DNA of 64,000 bases, taken from positions 1 to 64,000 of the forward strand of contig NZ_VSSS01000058.1 of NCBI RefSeq assembly GCF_008123425.1, in the 5' to 3' direction. Numbering within the stretch: the first letter of the stretch is position 1; the number at the start of each line of letters is the position of its first letter. Under the pieces are notes generated by a model. It worked only from the letters and a program-made list of their open reading frames with translations. It did not search any database and had not been told where the DNA came from. The position numbers were made by a program, and so were the translations under genes. This DNA is from Bradyrhizobium rifense. Lineage in GTDB: Bacteria; Pseudomonadota; Alphaproteobacteria; Rhizobiales; Xanthobacteraceae. Shown here piece after piece: positions 26,045 to 34,297 of this stretch.

Positions 26045-26809
26045 TCACGCTTCGGGGAAGCCCCGCAAGAGGTACGATCGCACGGCGCCCAACAGGCCGT
26101 TGAGAATCAACCCTAGCAGCGAGATCGTGATCAGCGGCACGAACATGTCGACGGCCTGAAAGGTCCGGGCCGCGGTTACAAGCACGTGCCCCAATCCGTC
26201 CGTCGACGTGATCATCTCGGCCAGAAACACCACGATGCACGAAATGACAAGGCCAATCCGGCACCCCGTCAGGATCGACGGCATCGCCGCCGGCAAGACG
26301 ACCTTGAACAGGATTTCGTAGCGCGGCGTTCCCGCCGCCATCGCCGACCAGATCAACTTCTGCTCGACGGTAGAAGCCCCATAGTAGGTGGACAGCAGAA
26401 TGGGAAAGAGCGCGTCCGCCGCCACCAGCGTGATCTTCGATCCGTGACCGAAGCCGAGCAACAGCAACAGCGCCGGATAGAGCGCGACCTTCGGCAACGG
26501 CGCCAGCACCCGTACGATCGGCCGAACTATGGCATTGATCGCCGGACTGGCAGCCGCCGCGATGCCAATGCTCACGCCGAAGACGACCGCAATCGCAAAG
26601 CCGGCAAACAGCCGGATCAGAGTCGCCGCGATTTCCTGCTGAAACGTCCATGTCACGAGCTGCTGGAGCAGCCGGCTGAAGACGACGCCAGGCGGCGGCA
26701 ACAAAACCGCAGGCGCGAACCCGAATGACACCAGGCCTTGCCACAGCGCGATCACCAGTACGATTGGCGCGAGCCCAAGCATGACGTTTGCTGAGAGAGA
26801 ACGTGACAT
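26045..26809 (-). CDS. ABC transporter permease (SsuC/TauC type)
   Basis: 254 residues with about six membrane helices (LIVALWQGLVSFGFAPAVLL, LFAGFAIAVVFGVSIGIAAA) and a permease loop AAGTPRYEILFKVVLPAAMP (EAA-type motif). Family imports sulfonates, nitrate, thiamine precursors or aromatic acids. It overlaps the next permease by one base, and the pair form a two-permease membrane domain with the ATPase at 27591 and the binding protein at 30337. Confidence 0.88.
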   Translation of the reverse strand: MSRSLSANVMLGLAPIVLVIALWQGLVSFGFAPAVLLPPPGVVFSRLLQQLVTWTFQQEIAATLIRLFAGFAIAVVFGVSIGIAAAASPAINAIVRPIVRVLAPLPKVALYPALLLLLGFGHGSKITLVAADALFPILLSTYYGASTVEQKLIWSAMAAGTPRYEILFKVVLPAAMPSILTGCRIGLVISCIVVFLAEMITSTDGLGHVLVTAARTFQAVDMFVPLITISLLGLILNGLLGAVRSYLLRGFPEA

Positions 26810-27594
26810 CAGGAGAAGCTCAACGGCATGTCAAACTGAGGCTCGGACCAGCGCACCAGTCTTGCGCGGACGCGTTCGAAGATCGCATCGAGACAGATGC
26901 CCATCGCGCCGACGATGATGATCATCGCGTAGACTGTGTCGTATTGGCCCATATCGAGCGCGTTGAACAGGATGTTCCCTGCTCCCGATTGGCGCGCGAT
27001 CATCTCGCTGGTGATCATCGTGATCAGCGCCAGCACCAGGCCGGTGCGGCACCCGGTCAGGATCTCCGGGAGCGCGGCCGGCAACACGATCCGGATCAGG
27101 CGCTGCAACAGCGAGAGTCCCATGGCCGCGCCCGACCACAGCATCTTCTCTTCGACGGCCTTGGCGCCTTCAAAACTGTGATAGATCACCGGCAGGCTGA
27201 CGCCGAGAAAGATCACCAGCGTCTTGGTGATGTCACCAACGCCGAGCCACAGCATGATGATCGGCATCAGCGCCGCCTTCGGCACCGGATAGATCACCAT
27301 CAGCAGCGGATTGAAGAAGGCGGCGACGGCCCGGCTACGGCCCATCAACAGGCCCAGCGGAATCGAAACCAGCACCGCTATGCCGAACCCGATCGCCATG
27401 CGGCGAAGCGAGGCCAGGATATTGATCAGAGATTCCTTGTCGCCGAGGATATCCGGGATCGCACGGATCGCTTCGATAGCCGTTGGAAAGCTGTCGTTCT
27501 TCAGCGCAAGCGACGCGATCTGCCATACCGCAAGCAACCCGATGCAAGCGAACATAGGGGCAGCACGTCTGGCCAACGCCAACGGCGAGATCAT
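26809..27594 (-). CDS. ABC transporter permease (SsuC/TauC type)
   Basis: 261 residues, about six membrane helices (FACIGLLAVWQIASLAL, MAIGFGIAVLVSIPLGLLMG) and the loop GLSLLQRLIRIVLPAALPEI. Paralogous to the downstream permease, so the importer is probably a heterodimer. Overlaps the ATPase gene stop by four bases. Confidence 0.88.
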   Translation of the reverse strand: MISPLALARRAAPMFACIGLLAVWQIASLALKNDSFPTAIEAIRAIPDILGDKESLINILASLRRMAIGFGIAVLVSIPLGLLMGRSRAVAAFFNPLLMVIYPVPKAALMPIIMLWLGVGDITKTLVIFLGVSLPVIYHSFEGAKAVEEKMLWSGAAMGLSLLQRLIRIVLPAALPEILTGCRTGLVLALITMITSEMIARQSGAGNILFNALDMGQYDTVYAMIIIVGAMGICLDAIFERVRARLVRWSEPQFDMPLSFS

Positions 27595-28436
27595 GACACT
27601 GATCCCGTCTCGTCGACCTCGTCAAACATACGCTCGATGTCAACGACGTATTTCTGGTAGCGCGGATCGAGCAACAGCTCGTTGCGGCGCCGCGGCCGCG
27701 GCAGATCGATATCGATGACCTCCCGGATACGCCCGGGAGACTTTGACATCATCACGACCTTGTCCGAGAGGAAGACGGCTTCGTCGACCGAGTGGGTGAC
27801 GAACAGCACCGTCTTGCGGTCACGCTCCCAGATGTTCAGGAGATCGTTCTGGAGACGTGTCCGGGTGTGAGCATCGAGCGCACCGAACGGCTCGTCCATC
27901 AACAGGACCTCTGGATGGTAGGCCAGCGTCCGGGCCAGCGCGACGCGCTGCTTCATGCCACCCGACAGCTCCTTCGGATAGAAGTTTTCGTAGCCCTTGA
28001 GCCCGACCATCTCGATCAGAGCGCGGCTCTGTGCTTCTGCCTCTGCGGCTCGCACGCCCTGCTGGCGCGGGCCATACATCACATTGCCCAGCACGGTCTT
28101 CCACGGAAACAGCGCGAACTCCTGGAATACCGGCCCGCGATCCGGCCCCGGCCCCGTGATCGCCTGTCCCTTCATCTTGGCCGCGCCGCTGGTCGGACTA
28201 ACGAAGCCACCGACAATGTAAAGCAGCGTGGACTTGCCGCAGCCGGACGGCCCGAGGATGGAGACGAACGCCCCTTCCTCGATCGTCAAGGAGATGTCCG
28301 ACAGCGCCAAATGATCCTTGCGCGCCGAGGTCTGGAAGACCTGCGAGACGCCGTCGATCTCGATGATCGCAGAAGCCGGCTTTTTTGGCGTCACCGGTCT
28401 CACCCATTCGCTCGATCTCGAAGGCACTACCTTCAT
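27591..28436 (-). CDS. ABC transporter ATP-binding protein (SsuB/TauB type)
   Basis: 281 residues from ATG 28436 (a GTG at 28472 would add 12). Walker A GPSGCGKST, signature LSGGMKQRVALART, Walker B LLMDEPFGALD and the switch histidine in VTHSVDEA are all intact. Energises the two permeases encoded immediately downstream. Cargo is probably the aromatic or heterocyclic acid handled by the dioxygenase module. Confidence 0.9.
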   Translation of the reverse strand: MKVVPSRSSEWVRPVTPKKPASAIIEIDGVSQVFQTSARKDHLALSDISLTIEEGAFVSILGPSGCGKSTLLYIVGGFVSPTSGAAKMKGQAITGPGPDRGPVFQEFALFPWKTVLGNVMYGPRQQGVRAAEAEAQSRALIEMVGLKGYENFYPKELSGGMKQRVALARTLAYHPEVLLMDEPFGALDAHTRTRLQNDLLNIWERDRKTVLFVTHSVDEAVFLSDKVVMMSKSPGRIREVIDIDLPRPRRRNELLLDPRYQKYVVDIERMFDEVDETGSVS

Positions 28437-28563
28437 CCCGTCTCTCGCTTCACTCACGCGCGCGAACGTCACGCAACCGATCTTGCTGAATGTCCTCCAT
28501 CAGCGGCACGAGCTTAGCAAGAAACTTGCCAGACAGGTCGCCATTTCTCACGCGCGCGACTTC

Positions 28564-30258
28564 TCAGTCGAACCACGGCCACTCCGCCGGTCCCTCATGC
28601 GTGACAGCTCCACCTGGTGCCTGGCCGACCAAACGCGCATATTTTGCCAGCGCACCGGCGCGATGACGCGGCGGGCGTTGCTTCCAATCGCGTCGGCGTG
28701 CAGCAAGTTCCTGCTCGTCGACCAGCAAGTCCATGCGGCGGCCAGCGGCATCAATCCGGATCTTGTCGCCATCGCGGACAAGCGCCAGCGGACCGCCGAC
28801 GAATGCCTCCGGAGATACATAGCCGATACACATGCCGCGCGTGGCGCCGGAGAATCGCCCATCCGTGATCAGGGCCACCTTCTCGCCCATGCCCTGGCCG
28901 TAGATCAGCGCGGTGACGCCGAGCATCTCGCGCATGCCGGGACCGCCCACCGGCCCTTCATTGCGGATCACCAAAACCTCGCCAGCCTTGTAGCTGCGGT
29001 CACGAACAGCTGCGACGCAAGCCTCTTCATCCTCGAAGACGCGCGCCACGCCCTCGAAGAACTGGCTCTTCAAGCCCGCGACTTTGATGACGGCGCCATC
29101 GGGACAAAGATTGCCCTTCAGCACCGCCACACCGCCGTCAGGCATGATCGGCGCGCGGGCCGCATAAACCACCTCGCCATCGGGCGCGTTGGCCGCACCA
29201 TACTCTTCCGCGAGCGTACGGCCGGTGATGGTGAGGCAACTACCATCGATATGCCCGCTCTGGATCAGCTCGCGGATCACAACGGCCGCGCCACCGATGT
29301 CGTAGACGTCCTTCGCCGTGTACTTGCCCCCTGGGCGCAGGTTTCCGATCAGCGGCGTTTTGGCAAAGACCTCGCCGACGTCATCGATCGTGAACGTAAT
29401 GCCGGCTTCGTTCGCGATCGCCGGCAGATGCAGCGCGGCATTGGTCGATCCGCCCGTGGCGGCAACGATCGCGGCGCCATTTTCCAGAGATTTCCGCGTC
29501 ACGATGTCACGCGGCAGCGGCCCGCCGCGTTCGAGCATCTCCATGATCAGCCGCCCGGCCCGGCGGGAAATCTGCGCGCGCTCGACATAGACACCGGGCA
29601 CCATCGACACATTGGGGATGGTCAGGCCCATCGCCTCCGACACCATTCCCATGGTGTTCGCGGTGAACTGACCGGCGCAGGCGCCAATGGTCGGCAGGCA
29701 CGCGCGCTCGATCCGCTCAAGCGTCGCAGCGTCGATCTCTCCGGTCATGAAGCTGCCGACGGCCTCGTAGGAGTCGAGGACGGTCAGCGTGCGTCCATCA
29801 ACGCGGCCCGGCAGCGAGCTGCCGCCATAGATGAAGATGGAGGGCACGTTGCAACGAACCATGCCCATCATCACGCCCGGGAGCGTCTTATCGCATCCGC
29901 CATATCCGATCAGCGCGTCATAGGCGAGGCCGTGGACCACAGCCTCGATGGAGTCGGCGATCAGCTCACGCGAGAACAGAGAGAACTTCATTCCCTCGTG
30001 ATTCATGCTGATGCCGTCGGACACCGAGACGGTCGAGAATTCACGCGGCGTGCCGCCGGCCTCCTCGACCCCGGTCTTGGCTGCAGCCACCTGGAAATCG
30101 TGTGTCATGTTGCAGGGCGTCTGCTCGCCCTTCATGCTGACGATGCCGACCATCGGCTTGGCAATGGCCGCGTCGTCCAGCCCCATGGCGCGCATGAAGG
30201 CACGGTGCGGAGCCCGGTCGAGGCCGTTGGTTGTTATCCGTGATCGCAACTTCTTCAT
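28564..30258 (-). CDS. IlvD/Edd-family dehydratase
   Basis: 564 residues from ATG 30258. Fe-S cysteines in YGGCDKTLPGVM and TIGACAGQFTANTMG; the catalytic serine region TDGRFSGATRG is present. Overall it looks like dihydroxy-acid dehydratase (IlvD), but a biosynthetic ilvD would not be expected between a binding protein gene and an ATPase gene. A catabolic role dehydrating a hydroxy acid from ring cleavage is therefore favoured, with sugar-acid dehydratase as the alternative. Activity is unassigned. Confidence 0.87.
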   Translation of the reverse strand: MKKLRSRITTNGLDRAPHRAFMRAMGLDDAAIAKPMVGIVSMKGEQTPCNMTHDFQVAAAKTGVEEAGGTPREFSTVSVSDGISMNHEGMKFSLFSRELIADSIEAVVHGLAYDALIGYGGCDKTLPGVMMGMVRCNVPSIFIYGGSSLPGRVDGRTLTVLDSYEAVGSFMTGEIDAATLERIERACLPTIGACAGQFTANTMGMVSEAMGLTIPNVSMVPGVYVERAQISRRAGRLIMEMLERGGPLPRDIVTRKSLENGAAIVAATGGSTNAALHLPAIANEAGITFTIDDVGEVFAKTPLIGNLRPGGKYTAKDVYDIGGAAVVIRELIQSGHIDGSCLTITGRTLAEEYGAANAPDGEVVYAARAPIMPDGGVAVLKGNLCPDGAVIKVAGLKSQFFEGVARVFEDEEACVAAVRDRSYKAGEVLVIRNEGPVGGPGMREMLGVTALIYGQGMGEKVALITDGRFSGATRGMCIGYVSPEAFVGGPLALVRDGDKIRIDAAGRRMDLLVDEQELAARRRDWKQRPPRHRAGALAKYARLVGQAPGGAVTHEGPAEWPWFD

Positions 30259-30336
30259 GCCTGCATCATCTTCATGCAATGTCCCGCACGCGGCGGGACA
30301 TTGCGACCTCATTGGTCCAGAGAACAGCCCGATCGC

Positions 30337-31320
30337 CTATTGCAGCGGCGCGACGATCGTCGGGTGCTTGAACTGCGCAACATCCAGTTTCGGCAGCATT
30401 CCCGTTTCCGCATAGATGTCGAGCATCTTCTGGATCGCCGGGAAATTCGGCGCCGCACCGGGATCGCGACCGAAATCATTGTCCTTGAGCAGATAGGTCT
30501 CGAGCACCGGGATGGGTGCTTTCAAGACTTCATTGACCACCTTCAACGTCTCTTCGCGGTTCGCGAGTGCCTTTTTCATGCCCGACGTGATGTCACGGAC
30601 ATAGGCCTTGACCAATTCCGGGTTCTTGTCGACGAAATCGGCACGACAGGCTTCCAGGATGTGTACGATGTTCGGCATAGCCTGCGATAGCGAGAACAGC
30701 TTTCTTGTGCCGCCCTTGGCCTCAGCTCGCGCAGCAAATGGCTGGTTCATGTTGACCGCATCGACCCGGCCCTGACGCAGCGCATCCTCGGAGACGGCAA
30801 AGCCGACTTCGACCAGCTTGATGTCCTTTGCCGGATCGACGCCGTTCTGCTTCAGCAGCAGATTGAACGGGCCCTGCGTGCCGCCGCCGATCACGGAAAT
30901 GCCGACGGTCTTGCCCTTGAGATCAGCAATCGTCTTGATCGGCGAGTCATCCATGACCGCCCAGTAGACCGAGAAGCCACCGGCCTTCTCGAAGACGTGC
31001 TGCGCCACGATGTAGGCCTTGAGATTGCCGCCGACCACGCCGTTGGCAAGTGAGAGCGGCGCCTGCGTCGCGCAATCCAGTGCGCCCGCCGCCAAGGCCT
31101 GCGTCATCGGCGCAGTGCCCTGAAACTGGGTCCACTCGATGTTGTAGGTCTTGCCGATATCGGGAAATTCGGCCGGCCTGCGCATCATCCAGTATTTGGA
31201 TTCCTCGGCCGGGATGGTCCAGCCCACGCGGATCGTCTGCTGCGCCCATGACGGGCTCGCGCCCGCGTTCATGGCCGCCACGGCTCCTATTGCCAGCATC
31301 CACGTCGAAACTGCCCGCAT
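30337..31320 (-). CDS. ABC transporter substrate-binding protein (NMT1/SsuA type)
   Basis: 327 residues from ATG 31320; signal peptide with SPSWA-QQ cleavage near residue 27. Type II periplasmic fold: IRVGWTIPAEESKYWMMRR, DLKGKTVGISVIGGGTQGPF, GRVDAVNMNQPFAA. First gene of the minus-strand unit binding protein - IlvD - ATPase - permeases - NicX-like. The divergent promoter holds operator G. Probably captures the module's substrate in the periplasm. Confidence 0.87.
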   Translation of the reverse strand: MRAVSTWMLAIGAVAAMNAGASPSWAQQTIRVGWTIPAEESKYWMMRRPAEFPDIGKTYNIEWTQFQGTAPMTQALAAGALDCATQAPLSLANGVVGGNLKAYIVAQHVFEKAGGFSVYWAVMDDSPIKTIADLKGKTVGISVIGGGTQGPFNLLLKQNGVDPAKDIKLVEVGFAVSEDALRQGRVDAVNMNQPFAARAEAKGGTRKLFSLSQAMPNIVHILEACRADFVDKNPELVKAYVRDITSGMKKALANREETLKVVNEVLKAPIPVLETYLLKDNDFGRDPGAAPNFPAIQKMLDIYAETGMLPKLDVAQFKHPTIVAPLQ

Positions 31321-31378
31321 CGTGCCCACTCCGTTGCTCCGGCGCCGACCGACGCCACCCACCCCGACCGGCTCAAAT

Positions 31379-31398
31379 GTTTCATGGTTCAAACAATC
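31379..31398. promoter_or_regulatory. Operator G, GTTTCATGGTTCAAACAATC
   Basis: Weakest match to the A-F consensus (TTT, A, G, TT, AAA kept) but located exactly in the 177-bp divergent promoter between the binding protein gene (start 31320) and the dehydrogenase gene (start 31498), so it could control both directions. Confidence 0.55.
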
Positions 31399-31497
31399 AA
31401 GCAAGCCATGCAAGCCGGCCTGGTTTCGCTGCGTGATGCGTTATGTATGGTGCGCAGCGGTCGCGCGGCGTTGCGCCGCGACACAAGGAGGCAACCT

Positions 31498-32406
31498 ATG
31501 GCTGATGCGAGCAAGGCAAACCCGCAAGGCGTCGAGAGGCTCGGCTATCTCGGCCTGGGATTGATGGGGACGCCGATGACCCGGCGCCTGCTCAAGGCCG
31601 GGTATCCCATTAGCGTCTGGAACCGTTCGGGAGGCACGGTCGCTCCGCTCGTCGAGGCCGGCGCTAAGCGCGCGGACACGCCACGTGACCTCCTAGCGAA
31701 CTGCGACATCGTCTTCATGTGCGTGACGGATGCCGCAGCCGTCGAAGACGTGATCTTCGGGCCAGAAGGCCTTGCGGCCGCTCCCGGCGCAGGCAAGCTC
31801 GTGGTCGATTTTTCATCCATCCACCCAGACGCCGCGCGCAAGCTTGCAGCGCGATTGAAAGCGGCAAACGGCGCAAGCTGGATCGATGCACCGGTGTCCG
31901 GCGGCACCAAGGGCGCCGAAGAAGGCACGCTTGCCATCATGGCTGGTGGAGAAGCCGCCAACATCGAGCGCGCACGGCCCTATGTGCTGGCCATGGCGCG
32001 CAGGTTCACTCACATGGGTCCGACGGGCGCTGGCCAGACCACAAAGCTTTGCAACCAGGTGATCGTCGGATGCGCAATGGCCGTGCTCGCGGAAGCGACG
32101 CGCCTAGCCTCGAATGCCGGAATTGATGCAAGCCGGCTGCCCGAGGCGCTCGCCGGCGGCTTTGCGGATTCGATCCCGCTTCAGCTCTTCGTGCCGCGCA
32201 TGGTCCAGGGCATTCATTCGCCGCCACTCGGCCACATCGCGACGATGCTGAAGGATCTGGACACGGTTGCGGATGTCGCCCAAGCAACGTCAACACCGGT
32301 GCCAATGGCAACGCTCGCGGGACAGATCTTCAGGCTGGCCAAGGCTGCGCGCGGCGCAGACGCGGACGCTCTGGAAATCTACAAGCTCTCGGCCACAGAC
32401 CGTTGA
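31498..32406 (+). CDS. 3-hydroxyisobutyrate dehydrogenase-family beta-hydroxyacid dehydrogenase
   Basis: 302 residues from ATG 31498, with AAGGAGG seven bases upstream, which rules out the longer frame from 31384. NAD(P) motif GYLGLGLMGTPMTRRLL, substrate loop DAPVSGGTKGAEEGTLAIM, catalytic lysine in GAGQTTKLCNQV. Oxidises or reduces a 3-hydroxy acid such as tartronate semialdehyde or 3-hydroxyisobutyrate. Here probably a late step of the second catabolic module. Confidence 0.88.
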   Translation: MADASKANPQGVERLGYLGLGLMGTPMTRRLLKAGYPISVWNRSGGTVAPLVEAGAKRADTPRDLLANCDIVFMCVTDAAAVEDVIFGPEGLAAAPGAGKLVVDFSSIHPDAARKLAARLKAANGASWIDAPVSGGTKGAEEGTLAIMAGGEAANIERARPYVLAMARRFTHMGPTGAGQTTKLCNQVIVGCAMAVLAEATRLASNAGIDASRLPEALAGGFADSIPLQLFVPRMVQGIHSPPLGHIATMLKDLDTVADVAQATSTPVPMATLAGQIFRLAKAARGADADALEIYKLSATDR

Positions 32407-32430
32407 ACCGACGAGCGTCCCTGGATCGCC

Positions 32431-32994
32431 CTACGGCGACTTCTTGCGCTCGTCGTCAGACAGAAACCGGCCATACGTCCCCCGCGCAAACAGCAGCGGC
32501 TCTTTTACGTTATAGGCATAAGCCTCGACCGCGCCGAGAAAGATGACGTGATCGCCGCCATAATAGCGATTGACGGAACGGCACTGAAAATTGGCCACGC
32601 TCTCGGCAAGCACCGGCGCGTTGCCCAGGCCCGGCGTCCAGTCCACGCCGGCGAACTTGTTCTCGGACGATTTTGCGAATTTGTTTGCAAGCGCCTGCTG
32701 CGAGGTGCCCAGCACGTGGACGGTGAAATGGCTGGCGTTCTGAAACACGGTCAGACTCGATGAATAGACCCCGAGGCTCCAGAGAACCAGGGGAGGATTC
32801 AAGGAGACCGACGCAAACGAGTTGCAGGTGATGCCATACGGCTTTCCATCAGAGGCCATGGCTGTGATGATCGTTACGCCTGTTCCGAAAGTGCCGAGCG
32901 CACTGCGAAAATCACGCGGATCAATCTGAGAGCTGTCGCTCGCGAGTTCGTTGGCTGGATCAGGCGCTGTCGGCTGCTTTGGCAAATCATTCAT
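32431..32994 (-). CDS. Flavin reductase (HpaC-like) of a two-component monooxygenase
   Basis: 187 residues. The flavin-reductase core starts FRSALGTFGTGVTIITAMAS and contains GITCNSFASVSLNPPLVLWS and the tail HVIFLGAVEAY. Uses NAD(P)H to supply free reduced FMN or FAD. It begins nine bases after the stop of the oxygenase gene upstream, so the two are probably translationally coupled partners. Confidence 0.88.
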   Translation of the reverse strand: MNDLPKQPTAPDPANELASDSSQIDPRDFRSALGTFGTGVTIITAMASDGKPYGITCNSFASVSLNPPLVLWSLGVYSSSLTVFQNASHFTVHVLGTSQQALANKFAKSSENKFAGVDWTPGLGNAPVLAESVANFQCRSVNRYYGGDHVIFLGAVEAYAYNVKEPLLFARGTYGRFLSDDERKKSP

Positions 32995-33003
32995 CCGCCG
33001 GCC

Positions 33004-34233
33004 TCACAAGGTGAGATTCTCGGACGGCAGACCGAGCGCCACGCGTCCATAATTGGTTCCGGCCGCATCGAAATTGAATGCGAGGTGCGAATTGATGGCG
33101 TGCGCATCGCGGAACTGCCGCTGCAACACGCCCGTCGTGAACAGGCCGCGCGCGCCGCTCGCCGCGAACAGCATCGAGACGGCATCGGTGCATAGATTGA
33201 CCGAGAACGCCCCGTCGCGCCGATACCTGGTCTTGATCGCCATGTCAGGCGTGTGCTTGCTTCGCGCATGCTCCATCGCTTCGACGCAGCCCGAGCGCAT
33301 GATGAGGCGCGCAGCATCGATCTTGGCGGAAGCCTCCGCGATCTTGATTTGCGTGCTTTGGAAGTCGCTCAGCTTGGCGCGGTTGTACGTCGATATGCGG
33401 TGACGCGCGACCTCCGTGTAGTCGTCCAGGCAGGCCTGCGCATTCCCGAGCGCAACGCCGGAGAGAACATAAGGAAATAGCGAAAACACCGGCAGCGCGT
33501 ACAGCGGGTTGGCGTTCACGTTCCTTCCTGGCGCTACGCCTCCGGCGAGATCGCCCACGGCGACCGTCATATGCTGGGGCACAAAGGCGTCCTTGACTTC
33601 GACATCCGACGACCCGGTGCCGCGCAGTCCGGTGACGTTCCAGGTGTCGAGAATCCTGTAGTCGGCCTTGGGCAACAGGAAGATGCGGTATCCGATGCCG
33701 TCGGCCTCGTCATCGGACGAAACGACGCTCGCGAGCATGTTCCACGCGCAGGAGCCGACACCCGACGAGAACGGCCAGCTTCCGTGCAGCCGGTATCCGC
33801 CCTCGACCTTGCTGGCACGGCCGGCGGGAAAGATGAACGATGATGCGATCAGCACGTCCGGGTCGTCGCCCCAAACCAGATCCTGCGCGCGCTGCTCGAA
33901 CATGCCGAGCATCCAATGGTGGCTCGCCAGATTGGCCAGATTCCAGGCTACCGACGCGTCAGCGCGACCGAGCAGCTCGGCGCAATCAATCAGAGCGACA
34001 TAGTCGAGCTCGGCGCCGCCGATGCGCTTCGGCTGAAGCATCCGGAACAGGCCGGCATCGTGCAGGTCCTGCTCGGTTTCCGGTGGCAGATGCCGCAGCT
34101 CCTCGGTGCGAGCCGCGCGTTCCCGCAATTGCGGCAGGAGCGACCGGGCCTTGGCAATCATCGTCGCATAGGCTCGTTCGCCGGAGTCTGTCGCTACCGA
34201 CTGACCCACACTCGGCTCTTGACCTGGCGCCAT
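33004..34233 (-). CDS. Acyl-CoA dehydrogenase-fold flavin monooxygenase (HsaA/DszC-like)
   Basis: 409 residues of the group D monooxygenase type: helical N-terminal domain (LFRMLQPKRIGGAELDYVAL, SVAWNLANLASHHWMLGMF), central beta domain (GGYRLHGSWPFSSGVGSCAW, WNVTGLRGTGSSDVEVKDAF), C-terminal helices. Uses reduced flavin from the adjacent reductase to hydroxylate an aromatic or heterocyclic ring. Together with the NicX-like dioxygenase it suggests hydroxylation followed by ring cleavage. Substrate unknown. Confidence 0.85.
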   Translation of the reverse strand: MAPGQEPSVGQSVATDSGERAYATMIAKARSLLPQLRERAARTEELRHLPPETEQDLHDAGLFRMLQPKRIGGAELDYVALIDCAELLGRADASVAWNLANLASHHWMLGMFEQRAQDLVWGDDPDVLIASSFIFPAGRASKVEGGYRLHGSWPFSSGVGSCAWNMLASVVSSDDEADGIGYRIFLLPKADYRILDTWNVTGLRGTGSSDVEVKDAFVPQHMTVAVGDLAGGVAPGRNVNANPLYALPVFSLFPYVLSGVALGNAQACLDDYTEVARHRISTYNRAKLSDFQSTQIKIAEASAKIDAARLIMRSGCVEAMEHARSKHTPDMAIKTRYRRDGAFSVNLCTDAVSMLFAASGARGLFTTGVLQRQFRDAHAINSHLAFNFDAAGTNYGRVALGLPSENLTL

Positions 34234-34297
34234 TCGTGTCCCTCGCTCTTATGTATTTATGCGGCGGGAACCTTGCCAAATCAAGCTGGCGCAACGG

